This document shows, one piece after another, positions 6,783-12,813 of a stretch of DNA of 31,943 nucleotides. How positions within the stretch are numbered: the stretch's first letter is position 1; every line of letters begins with the position of its first letter. Source of the DNA: a virus; the IMG/VR virus record IMGVR_UViG_3300008116_000161, positions 1 through 31,943 of that record, one strand, 5' to 3'. The notes under the pieces are model-generated. The model saw only the letters and a program-made list of their open reading frames with translations, was not told the origin of the DNA and did no database searches. Position numbers and translations under genes: made by a program.

Positions 6783-7093
6783 TGGTCATCCACCACTGTG
6801 AATCTGCGAACTGTGCTTTTGACATTCAAGACATCAAGAATCTGTGGTGGCAGAATTTCTTTTGCGTGTTTTACATCAAAGCGGGTTTGTTCAAAGTGTG
6901 TCCACCGAACAACCGGCCTGTTTTTGTACATCGCGGTTTCATTTTCACCAAGCGCGGATTCCAGATGGCTTCGGGCGACATCTGCCACCTCTTGCCATTC
7001 TTTTATCCGCGCAAGGGCGTTCTTGTACTGATCCAACCAAGCTGCGGTGTTGTCATCTAAATCAACCACACCAACCGCTGTTTGTTGTGTCAT
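6779..7093 (-). CDS. Exonuclease-associated hypothetical protein (104 aa)
   Basis: A helical first part (DQYKNALARIKEWQEVADVARSHLESAL cut into helices at about 20-50) followed by a C-terminal pattern YKNRPVVRW, FEQTRFDVKHAKEILP and STVRRFTV. This W / R-x-D / P / R-R-F pattern is the one seen at the end of some phage YqaJ-type recombination proteins or beside them, so it may be a detached companion domain of the Cas4-like nuclease downstream. Start at 7093 is set by AAAGGAGCCGGGGG before the ATG; an earlier start is disfavoured. Confidence 0.65.
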   Translation of the reverse strand: MTQQTAVGVVDLDDNTAAWLDQYKNALARIKEWQEVADVARSHLESALGENETAMYKNRPVVRWTHFEQTRFDVKHAKEILPPQILDVLNVKSTVRRFTVVDDQ

Positions 7094-7107
7094 CCCCCGG
7101 CTCCTTT

Positions 7108-7482
7108 CTAGTAGTAGCGATTTTTGGAGAAAAATCTCCAAGCATTGCAAGGATTGACATGTCTTCTGTGAATATAGGAGAGAGTGGCAACAAGTTGCGC
7201 CGTTCCATCCTTCTTCGATGGTTCCATTCCAAGATTCTTCCGTGTTCCATCAAGCAATTGCCCGATGCCTTTGGCCGTACTCTTGGGATTCTTGCTCAGC
7301 ACATTCCACCGACTTTCTGCGGTCAGTAGTTTGTTCAAGCATTGAAATTGCTTTTTGGTCAGCAATCTCTTTGCCAGCACTTTCGGGTGCGGTTCATCCA
7401 CGCGAACAATCTGCGTGATGACCTTCACTTCCTGCGGGGTCGCAGGTTTTGCATTCATCGTATCCACCAGCACTGACATCAT
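7108..7482 (-). CDS. Lytic transglycosylase (SLT)-like protein in the early region
   Basis: 124 residues. Residues 45-115 carry an SLT-like pattern: QCLNKLLTAESRWN with the would-be catalytic E56, KNPKSTAKGIGQLL (GIGQ 72-75), AQLVATLSYIHRR (97-107), and PCNAW (111-115), as in actinobacterial muralytic domains that read ESGWNP...GIPQ...YI..RYG.PC.AW. No signal peptide or membrane segment is visible. It sits in the early replication operon, not in the tail or lysis block, so its role is unclear: it may be a muralytic enzyme released by the holin, or a repurposed fold. Start by ATGA overlap with WhiB. Confidence 0.65.
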   Translation of the reverse strand: MMSVLVDTMNAKPATPQEVKVITQIVRVDEPHPKVLAKRLLTKKQFQCLNKLLTAESRWNVLSKNPKSTAKGIGQLLDGTRKNLGMEPSKKDGTAQLVATLSYIHRRHVNPCNAWRFFSKNRYY

Positions 7483-7946
7483 TGATCCGATGGCAATGAG
7501 GGCGAGGAAACGATTGATGAAGATTTTTCTGTCTTTGATGATGCTTCCTTTCTTCCAGCAAGGGTCAGGATTGTGGCGATTTCTAGTTCACTGAATCCCA
7601 TCCGGCTTGCAATTTGGTGATGCATCAATCCCTGGTTTTCTAGCCGTTCAATCTGTGTGGCCAAATGATTCAAGTCAGGTTTGTTGGCAGTAAGACCGGC
7701 AAGAAATGCGCGTTCTTCTGGTAACGAACCAGCCCAAACTCCATGATTGATGCCTTCCCGTATGGCGTAGGTGAAGCACTCCTTTCTGTGTACACATTGA
7801 CTGCATATCTTCCGCAATGCATGGATCACTTCGGCAGTTTCCTGCTTGTTATCCGGGAAGAACATGTCGGGGTCAATGTAGTTCTTCGCACATTCCGCGA
7901 ATGGAAATCGCGGCAAGTGCTGAACAAAGATGGCAATGTTGTTCAT
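7479..7946 (-). CDS. WhiB-family transcriptional regulator
   Basis: 155 residues. The four cluster cysteines are C19, C48, C51 and C57 (C-x28-CxxC-x5-C), followed by GVWAGS at 69-74, the counterpart of the WhiB G[VI]WGG turn. WhiB proteins bind a 4Fe-4S cluster and act with the principal sigma factor. After the domain, residues about 95-130 form a second helix-turn-helix-like unit (HHQIASRMGFSELEIATIL), an extension beyond the usual 80-100 residues. WhiB is confined to actinobacteria and their phages, so it identifies the host phylum. Coupled on both sides by ATGA. Confidence 0.92.
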   Translation of the reverse strand: MNNIAIFVQHLPRFPFAECAKNYIDPDMFFPDNKQETAEVIHALRKICSQCVHRKECFTYAIREGINHGVWAGSLPEERAFLAGLTANKPDLNHLATQIERLENQGLMHHQIASRMGFSELEIATILTLAGRKEASSKTEKSSSIVSSPSLPSDQ

Positions 7947-8278
7947 CGGTAGCCTGCCTTTTTGAGCAGCTCAACCAATGCCCCAAGTGTGAGGATGGCC
8001 GGCCAGGATTCGATGGTTTTCGAACCTGTGCCATCCAATCGAAGAACAGCCACCGCAAGGTGGTCTTCCTTCGAACGCTCTTTCAGTTGTTTCATCGCTT
8101 CAGCAATCGGAAATCCCCTGCGGGCTTTGACTTCAAAATCAACATTCTTGATGTTGATGATGTCAGTGCCTTGGGAACCTGCACCGGCGCTGGTGGCGTA
8201 TTCGTATCCATTCTCTTTCAAGAAGTCAGCCACCATTCGTTGTGATGCATATCCCCGATGCTTGCGATGATTTGTCAC
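7943..8278 (-). CDS. PD-(D/E)XK endonuclease, Holliday-junction-resolvase-like
   Basis: 111 residues. RGYASQRMVADFLKENGY helix, SQGTDIINIK with D39, then FEVKAR with E49 and K51: the D...ExK core of small resolvase-type nucleases such as Hjc. A likely role is cutting branched intermediates or nicks during recombination-dependent replication. It starts with GTG at 8278 (GTGA overlap with the methyltransferase stop) and overlaps WhiB by ATGA. Confidence 0.78.
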   Translation of the reverse strand: MTNHRKHRGYASQRMVADFLKENGYEYATSAGAGSQGTDIINIKNVDFEVKARRGFPIAEAMKQLKERSKEDHLAVAVLRLDGTGSKTIESWPAILTLGALVELLKKAGYR

Positions 8279-8883
8279 CCAATCACATCCAAAATTTCTT
8301 GCCCTACTTCATAGGGAATCATGGATTTGATTTTCGCATTCTTCAATCCTTGCGTGCCAGTTTGTGATCCTCTGGGCGCAGCTTCATGGCAAGTTGCCTT
8401 TGGCTTACACATCGGGCGTGGTTGCCAGTGCTGGATGTTTGTCCACAAATCGGTGGGCTTCATACGAGTGTCACCATATTGGCAATACGCAATCGTGTGA
8501 CGAATGCCAGGAATCAAATCCAGTTTCCTGAGCATTCCTCTGGGATTTTCGATGACCCACCATGATGGCGAAATGGCTTGAATGAGTTCGACAGTTTTTT
8601 GAACCATCCGCATGCCAGCCAGCGCCTTCTCATTTTTTGGCGTGCGATCAAGATTCCAATGGCGACCAATACTGGCCACGCTGAAGGTTGTGCAGGGCGG
8701 GGAAGCCCAAATGAAGTCTGGCTTGCCGTACTTGCCAACCATGTATTCGGCAGTCAAACCCATCACATCCCTCTCATGAGCCGGAAAGAATTCATCCAGT
8801 TCGACCTTGATGACTGTGTGGCCGGCATCTTCGAAGGCGCGGGTTGCGCTTCCTGTTCCGGCAAAGAAATCATAAATCAGCAC
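8275..8883 (-). CDS. C5-cytosine DNA methyltransferase (second, short)
   Basis: 202 residues. YDFFAGTGSATRAF (motif I, 4-17), VELDEFF (27-33), ASPPCTTFS with catalytic C64, and IENPRG (111-116, replacing ENV) mark a C5 methylase. The remaining length leaves little for a target-recognition domain. GTG at 8883 is preferred over a reading from further upstream because the upstream part overlaps another coding frame. No restriction endonuclease is nearby. It is clearly distinct from the methylase at 4365-4967. Confidence 0.83.
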   Translation of the reverse strand: MLIYDFFAGTGSATRAFEDAGHTVIKVELDEFFPAHERDVMGLTAEYMVGKYGKPDFIWASPPCTTFSVASIGRHWNLDRTPKNEKALAGMRMVQKTVELIQAISPSWWVIENPRGMLRKLDLIPGIRHTIAYCQYGDTRMKPTDLWTNIQHWQPRPMCKPKATCHEAAPRGSQTGTQGLKNAKIKSMIPYEVGQEILDVIG

Positions 8884-9079
8884 GAAGGAATTCCATCCAG
8901 AGTTCTTCACGCTCACGAAGATATGAGCGATTTTTGGTGATGGCAAAAAGAATCTGCCGGGTGATTTCGCATTCTGGATGCTTCCACCAAATCGAGCATT
9001 TGCCATCCTCAATGTTGGTGCAGGTGTAGAACTCACCTTCAATGAGCGCGACCACCTGCACGATTGTGTCTGGATTCAT
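8870..9079 (-). CDS. Hypothetical protein (69 aa)
   Basis: Unrecognised. Beta-rich N-terminal part (TIVQVVALIEGEFYTC) with three cysteines (TCTN, GKCSIW, PECEI) then a helix (NRSYLREREELWMEFLRADL). Starts in an ATGA overlap with the upstream membrane gene and overlaps the methyltransferase by 14 bases. The cysteines could bind a metal, but no known family is recognised. Confidence 0.65.
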   Translation of the reverse strand: MNPDTIVQVVALIEGEFYTCTNIEDGKCSIWWKHPECEITRQILFAITKNRSYLREREELWMEFLRADL

Positions 9080-9309
9080 GATACCGGCTTCAAATAGTCC
9101 GGGCGGGAACCTGACGGATGAGCAGCCCCCGCGCTGCCGATTCCCGCCCGAAAGTTATGGATCACCGAATACAAGTCTTCAATTTCTTCATAGGCTTGGC
9201 GTAGCTGCGTTTCATATCGCACTTCGGCAACCGCGTGACCATACATGCCGGCCAAAATGCACAAGACGATGATGCCAAGGCCTAGCGCCATGATGTGTTC
9301 GCCAATCAT
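9076..9309 (-). CDS. Small membrane protein (77 aa)
   Basis: One hydrophobic segment near the N-terminus (ALGLGIIVLCILAGMYG, residues 8-24) followed by a helical cytoplasmic part (YETQLRQAYEEIEDLYSVIHNF) and a flexible Gly/Ala/Ser end. This is one of three short membrane proteins in the early block. Early membrane proteins of this kind are often superinfection-exclusion or host-take-over factors, but no specific role can be read here. ATGA coupled on both sides. Confidence 0.65.
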   Translation of the reverse strand: MIGEHIMALGLGIIVLCILAGMYGHAVAEVRYETQLRQAYEEIEDLYSVIHNFRAGIGSAGAAHPSGSRPDYLKPVS

Positions 9310-9506
9310 GGTTTTGCCCTTTCAATCACGCTGATGGCAACGCTCTGATCCGCTGGCCAAAAGGTGTTCCGGCATTTGCTCTCACCTTCACCTGATTCAA
9401 TGGTGATGATGTCAATCCCGAAAACACTGGTGAAAATTGCTGAAACTTTGCCGGTGAGTGAAATCAACACTTCATCCCCGACCTGTGGAAATGCCCCCTT
9501 GCTCAT
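9306..9506 (-). CDS. Hypothetical beta-rich protein (66 aa)
   Basis: Unrecognised. VGDEVLISLTGKVSAIF, then IDIITIES, then VAISVIERAKP: alternating strands suggestive of a small SH3- or KOW-like barrel. Single cysteine, no membrane segment. ATGA overlaps at both ends. Confidence 0.62.
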   Translation of the reverse strand: MSKGAFPQVGDEVLISLTGKVSAIFTSVFGIDIITIESGEGESKCRNTFWPADQSVAISVIERAKP

Positions 9507-9661
9507 TTGCTCACCGCTTTCTTCAGCGCCTTCATGTGTCGCTGATGTTCGTTGATTTCCTGATTCATTTCTTCTGCGATGCGGTCATTGGGTTGATACA
9601 CAGCAAGCCAACCGATTGTGACTGCCATCATCACCCACCCCGCGATATACCATCCTGTCAT
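9503..9661 (-). CDS. Small membrane protein (52 aa)
   Basis: The frame MTGWYIAGWVMMAVTIGWLA gives one transmembrane segment at about 3-20, followed by a charged helical tail (DRIAEEMNQEINEHQ, HMKALKKAVSK). The start (ATGA with the ribbon-helix-helix stop) and end (ATGA with the next gene) are both coupled, which supports real expression. Function unknown. Confidence 0.6.
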   Translation of the reverse strand: MTGWYIAGWVMMAVTIGWLAVYQPNDRIAEEMNQEINEHQRHMKALKKAVSK

Positions 9662-9849
9662 TTTTTCTCCCTTTTCGTATCTACAAGGTTAGAGCCACCC
9701 CTGATTTTCCCCTTCTTCGACACGCCGACATATTCCAATAAAGAATCCCGCAGAATCTCGCTGACAGTTACGCCATCCCGCTGGCTTTTCCTGACTGCGC
9801 GATTCCATAGGTCATCTTCAATTCTGAAGGCGCGAAGATTTTTTGGCAT
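9658..9849 (-). CDS. Ribbon-helix-helix DNA-binding protein
   Basis: 63 residues. RAFRIEDDLWNRAV (strand and first helix), DGVTVSEILRDSLLEYV (second and third helix) match the CopG/Arc/MetJ fold, in which paired strands from a dimer read the major groove. The basic tail (KKGKIRGG, DTKREKK) adds non-specific DNA contact. It is a candidate regulator of the early operon. No spacer separates it from the gene upstream (stop TAA at 9850). Confidence 0.78.
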   Translation of the reverse strand: MPKNLRAFRIEDDLWNRAVRKSQRDGVTVSEILRDSLLEYVGVSKKGKIRGGSNLVDTKREKK

Positions 9850-9984
9850 TTATTTTTTCCCCTCATTGAGTATTTGCTGGATGGCCTGATCTAGTTCCAC
9901 CCGTTGCTTTCCGCTTTTGTAGGCGTACCGGAATAAATGAACCGATAGCGCCCACAGCAAGCCAGCGATGAAAAATTCTTTCAT
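9850..9984 (-). CDS. Small membrane protein (44 aa)
   Basis: An intact frame of 44 codons. MKEFFIAGLLWALSVHLF is a membrane segment; the rest (YAYKSGKQRVELDQAI) is basic then helical. The ATG is in an ATGA overlap with the upstream gene (9981-9984) and its stop abuts the ribbon-helix-helix ATG. Function unknown. Confidence 0.58.
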   Translation of the reverse strand: MKEFFIAGLLWALSVHLFRYAYKSGKQRVELDQAIQQILNEGKK

Positions 9985-10181
9985 AATGATTCAGCATTTT
10001 CATGCCATGTAAGTTCTTGCAATCTTTCAAGCCAGGAAGGAAGCATCGCGATGGTGTTCACCAGTACCGCTTCCCAAAGTTCAGTGTCAGGAATTTCACC
10101 AGCCATCTTGAAGTTTTCAGCAACTTGATTGAACATCTGTTGATATTCGATGGCAATGTTTTTGTATGCGCCCATAATCAT
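9981..10181 (-). CDS. Hypothetical helical protein (66 aa)
   Basis: Unrecognised. Helical throughout (AIEYQQMFNQVAENFKMA, TELWEAVLVNTIAM, WLERLQELTWH). The ATG at 10181 overlaps the stop of the zinc-finger gene as ATGA and has AAGG seven bases before it; ATG at 10175 is an alternative. A longer reading upstream covers the zinc-finger gene and is rejected. Confidence 0.65.
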   Translation of the reverse strand: MIMGAYKNIAIEYQQMFNQVAENFKMAGEIPDTELWEAVLVNTIAMLPSWLERLQELTWHENAESL

Positions 10182-10333
10182 GCACTGACCTTTGTATAGC
10201 AGTCGTAGCAAATGAATGAATGTTTGCAATAGCAACAATTCATCACACGATTGATTGAACCACATTTCGAACATTCTGCATCACAATATGGCAATTTATG
10301 AGGTAGTGGATTGTCAATGTTTTTGCTTGCCAT
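10178..10333 (-). CDS. Small zinc-finger protein (51 aa)
   Basis: An intact 51-codon frame with eight cysteines and one histidine in the C-terminal two thirds: YCDAECSKCG, NCCYCKH, ICYDCY. The CxxxCxxC and CxxC spacings suggest two zinc sites in a cross-brace or treble-clef-like fold. It lies between two genes with matching start contexts and ends in an ATGA overlap. Probably binds nucleic acid or a host protein; no named family is recognised. Confidence 0.68.
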   Translation of the reverse strand: MASKNIDNPLPHKLPYCDAECSKCGSINRVMNCCYCKHSFICYDCYTKVSA

Positions 10334-10335
10334 GA

Positions 10336-10530
10336 TTATGCACCGACCCTTGCTACTTGGCGCATGATGAATGCGCGGGCTTGGCGGTATGTGCGGAAAT
10401 CATCAATGTGCGAACTTCCACCCACAGGAAGATTGACCCCAACAGTCCATCCATAATCGCGTTTCACTGCGTAATACTCCAAACCATCAATGATTTGCGT
10501 GTAACATCCAGCGCTGTTTCTTTTCATCAT
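10336..10530 (-). CDS. Hypothetical protein (64 aa)
   Basis: Unrecognised. GLEYYAVKRDYGWTVGVNL is strand-rich; SSHIDDFRTYRQARAFIMRQVARVGA is helical. Starts in a TGATG overlap with the upstream gene (ATG at 10530; a second ATG at 10527). The alternation of beta hairpin and helix resembles a small domain-swapped DNA-binding fold, but no motif confirms it. Confidence 0.65.
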   Translation of the reverse strand: MMKRNSAGCYTQIIDGLEYYAVKRDYGWTVGVNLPVGGSSHIDDFRTYRQARAFIMRQVARVGA

Positions 10531-10781
10531 CAATTCCCTTCTAGAACTAGAGATGACCAATCAACGCACACTTCGCATGGAAGTCCACCAGGTCGGTTGA
10601 GTGAATATGCAGTCCAAGTGTCCAATGGTGTGTGATGCGCAATTGCTTTTGGTTTTGCTTGAATTGAAGCACGAAGATATGTGCCGGCATGATTGTCGCA
10701 AAGCACATCGCCATTGTCGGAAACCCATAAGCGCTCATTGCTTTTTGGTAGTTGAGCCTGAACTTGTTGTGATGTTGTCAT
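10530..10781 (-). CDS. Hypothetical protein (83 aa)
   Basis: Unrecognised. Strand-rich middle (ERLWVSDNGDVLCDNHAGTYLRAS), two cysteines with one nearby histidine (LCDNH) and another pair in LPCEVCVDW, possibly a metal site. The ATG is two bases after the stop codon of the upstream gene and shares the AAGG...GTGCATAA context with its neighbours. Confidence 0.65.
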   Translation of the reverse strand: MTTSQQVQAQLPKSNERLWVSDNGDVLCDNHAGTYLRASIQAKPKAIAHHTPLDTWTAYSLNRPGGLPCEVCVDWSSLVLEGN

Positions 10782-10783
10782 TG

Positions 10784-11062
10784 TTATGCACCAGCCTTCT
10801 CAATGGAAATCAATCGAGAATCAACAGTGAGAATTTCAGATTTGTAGAGTGAACGCATGTTTGCTTCTGGGCGAATGCGCCAAACAATTCCGCTTTCTGA
10901 TGTATTGATGAATCCTTCATAAACATCAACAATTTCAGTTTTGTCGCCAGTGCGAAAATCTTGGCGATACATGGTCACGCGAGCGAAATAAAAACCTTGT
11001 TCTTCAACCATGTGTTGCTGAATTGCGCTGAGTTTTTTTGGTGTTGTGATTGTTGTTGTCAT
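10784..11062 (-). CDS. First early-operon gene, hypothetical protein (92 aa)
   Basis: Unrecognised. Repetitive start MTTTITT, then an alternating strand pattern (FYFARVTMYRQDFRTG, TEIVDVYEGFINT, GIVWRIRP) suggestive of a small beta barrel. It follows the 13-codon leader peptide with ATGA overlap (ATG at 11062, GGGAG before it). Being first after the terminator and promoter it may be the most highly expressed early gene; the function is unknown. Confidence 0.65.
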   Translation of the reverse strand: MTTTITTPKKLSAIQQHMVEEQGFYFARVTMYRQDFRTGDKTEIVDVYEGFINTSESGIVWRIRPEANMRSLYKSEILTVDSRLISIEKAGA

Positions 11063-11100
11063 TTCCTGCTCCCTTTTTCTTTGAAGCCCCTTGGCTTCAT
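11059..11100 (-). CDS. Putative leader peptide (13 aa)
   Basis: ATG at 11100 opens a 13-codon basic peptide (MKPRGFKEKGSRK) whose TGA overlaps the ATG of the first early gene (ATGA). The ATG lies seven bases below a TATTGT box, so the transcript could be leaderless. It spans the hairpin at 11082-11099, so ribosome movement could open that hairpin. Evidence is positional only; a basic peptide this short can arise by chance. Confidence 0.4.
   Translation of the reverse strand: MKPRGFKEKGSRK
11082..11099 (-). promoter_or_regulatory. Hairpin in the early-operon leader
   Basis: Perfect 7-base-pair inverted repeat TGAAGCC / GGCTTCA with a four-base loop, 20 bases before the start of the first early gene. 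No T tract follows. It may be an operator or a translation-controlling stem inside the leader peptide frame. Confidence 0.5.
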
Positions 11101-11106
11101 GTATAT

Positions 11107-11136
11107 ACAATAAAGCCGGAAGGCCATCCTGCGCAA
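11107..11136 (-). promoter_or_regulatory. Putative early promoter
   Basis: Minus strand: TTGCGC (11131-11136), an 18-base spacer, then TATTGT (11107-11112). The -10 box fits the actinobacterial TANNNT consensus, but TTGCGC is a weak -35. It lies between the terminator and the first early gene, the only place where a strong early promoter is expected. The predicted start of transcription falls near 11100. Confidence 0.35.
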
Positions 11137-11156
11137 CCCCAAAGGGGTGTGTCGGC

Positions 11157-11192
11157 AAAAAAAATTTGCCCCCGCCGGCAAGGGCAGGGGCA
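11157..11192 (-). terminator. Intrinsic terminator after the sugar-gene block
   Basis: Minus strand: stem TGCCCCTGCC / GGCGGGGGCA (ten pairs, one of them U-G), loop CTTGCC, then AA and eight T residues. This is a textbook rho-independent terminator 20 bases below the epimerase stop. It separates late (structural, lysis, sugar) from early genes. Confidence 0.88.
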
Positions 11193-11212
11193 GTGGCAAA
11201 TGTCGGGTTGGA

Positions 11213-12094
11213 TCAGATGACCCCCGCCAGCGCCCTGGCAATTCCTTCTTCTAGGGCGATTTTGGGCGTATAGAAAGTGTTCATGTAGGTCGGGTCACCC
11301 ACCCGGTAAGAAACGCCCCTAGGGGCTTCCTGAAGCCGTCTGAAGGCTGGTTGATAGCCGGCTTCTTCGGCCACCATTGCGGCCAGCGTGTTGAAGTCGG
11401 TTGCCCGACCAGTGCAAAGGTTGGCAACTTCCACATCGGCTTCGATGCCAGCCATCACCGCCCGCACCACATCCTCAATGTGAATGAAATCGCGGGTCTG
11501 TGATCCATCGCCCCAAATGTCGAACGGGTTGGCAAAATCCTTCCCACGCTCAATGAAAGCGCGGAACGGGTAGGCCGGGTCTTGATCGGTTCCATATCCG
11601 CTGAATGGTCGAAACACCGAAACCTTCAATCCTTCTTTGCGCACATAATTTGCGAGCATCTCGCCAGTGAGTTTCACCCATCCGTAGGTGAGGTCAGGAT
11701 TCTTGATGTTCTCCAAATCAATGTCGCGTTCTTGCAATTGCGTTCCCGGTTGCTCCTGCAAAAATGTCGGATAAGCAGCTGATGATGAGAAATATACAAT
11801 GCGCTTGGGTTTGGTTTTGAGCGCCCACTGGAAGAAGTCGCTATCAATGGCAAGGTCAGATGCAACCGCCATTGGTTGTCCTTCGATGGTGGCGCGGCCG
11901 CCGACTATCGCCGCGAGATGGATCACAAGGTCGTATTGAACTTTATTGAAAGAAAAGAAATGTCTGGCATCCATTGAATGATATGTCTTGCTGATGTCAA
12001 TGCGCAGAACTTCATTGCGCTTGTCTTGCGCGAAGTAGCGCTGAAAAGCGCGACCCACAAAACCTTCGCTTCCAGTGATGAGGATTCTCATCAT
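11213..12094 (-). CDS. NDP-sugar epimerase/dehydratase (extended SDR)
   Basis: 293 residues. Rossmann start RILITGSEGFVG (GxxGxxG type), HLAAIVGG at about 59-66, a serine-rich SSSAAYP, and the catalytic YGWVK (Y-x3-K). SGYGTDQDPAYP and IWGDGSQTRDFIHIEDV are typical of NDP-hexose epimerases and dehydratases. It should make or modify a nucleotide sugar for the two glycosyltransferases immediately upstream. Two ATGs are adjacent at 12094 and 12091; the first forms the ATGA overlap. Confidence 0.88.
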   Translation of the reverse strand: MMRILITGSEGFVGRAFQRYFAQDKRNEVLRIDISKTYHSMDARHFFSFNKVQYDLVIHLAAIVGGRATIEGQPMAVASDLAIDSDFFQWALKTKPKRIVYFSSSAAYPTFLQEQPGTQLQERDIDLENIKNPDLTYGWVKLTGEMLANYVRKEGLKVSVFRPFSGYGTDQDPAYPFRAFIERGKDFANPFDIWGDGSQTRDFIHIEDVVRAVMAGIEADVEVANLCTGRATDFNTLAAMVAEEAGYQPAFRRLQEAPRGVSYRVGDPTYMNTFYTPKIALEEGIARALAGVI

Positions 12095-12813
12095 TCCCCC
12101 GTTTCGTAATATGGCGAACCAGTTTCGGCCAAATGAATGTTCGCATCGTCAGGAAAAACAAAGGTGTCATCAGCATTGAGCGCAGCTCCGATGTGATGCA
12201 TCGTGTTCAATCGCGATGTGGGGAAGTTGCGCCGTTCGCTTTTTCCTTCCACTGTGCTGTTGTAATAGTCATCATGGATCAGCACTTTGTCTTTGATGCG
12301 CGGATAAATGATGGATGCCAGGAAGTCCTGGTCTGTCATGTAGTAATCACGGGCGCTCTGGCGATAGGAAGCAATCAGTTCTTTCATATCACGTAGGTTC
12401 TTGGTGTAGGCCGAAAACATCCCGGCGCTGATCAGATAGTTGTGACCTTTCGGGTGGTCTTTCATGATGTGCGCATCAAAGAGTGATTTCTTGAACTGGG
12501 CGTGTGCCACCGCTTCGCGCTGGCCAAGCCGAGCATCCACATCGCGACACAAAACCAATGCTGCCCTTGGGCTGCTGAAGGCGTAATACCGCCACAACCG
12601 GGCGAAATTGTCTTCTGGTTCATCCACCTCAATGATGCGAACATTGACCATCAACTGCAAAGTTTGAAGAACTGCCGGTGGAACAGATTGCCCGACATAG
12701 AACCACACCTGGCAGGTGGGGAAGAATTCCTGCGCCAGCAACGCATTCTTGATGGCTCCAATGGTGTATCGCTCATCTTTGCCATATAAGGAAAAAGAAA
12801 TGACTTCGTTCAT
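12091..12813 (-). CDS. Glycosyltransferase-like protein (GT-A fold)
   Basis: 240 residues. Opening ISFSLYGKDERYTIGAI, VRIIEVDE, and ALVLCRDVDARLGQREAVA where RDVDAR supplies the acidic metal motif of GT-A enzymes. The later part (MTDQDFLASIIYP, DDYYNSTVEG) matches a phage/bacterial family of small glycosyltransferases. It belongs with the neighbouring glycosyltransferase and epimerase, likely adding a sugar to a virion or cell-wall target. ATGA coupled on both sides. Confidence 0.75.
   Translation of the reverse strand: MNEVISFSLYGKDERYTIGAIKNALLAQEFFPTCQVWFYVGQSVPPAVLQTLQLMVNVRIIEVDEPEDNFARLWRYYAFSSPRAALVLCRDVDARLGQREAVAHAQFKKSLFDAHIMKDHPKGHNYLISAGMFSAYTKNLRDMKELIASYRQSARDYYMTDQDFLASIIYPRIKDKVLIHDDYYNSTVEGKSERRNFPTSRLNTMHHIGAALNADDTFVFPDDANIHLAETGSPYYETGE

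Noticed and set aside
8275-9042. Longer methyltransferase start at 9042
   Set aside because: The extra N-terminus overlaps the 69-codon gene, has no conserved motif, and the methylase fold begins right at the GTG at 8883.
10434-10441. Further ATTGACCC copies outside the iteron cluster (also near 18045)
   Set aside because: Isolated single copies inside coding sequence, as expected by chance for an eight-base word in 32 kb.
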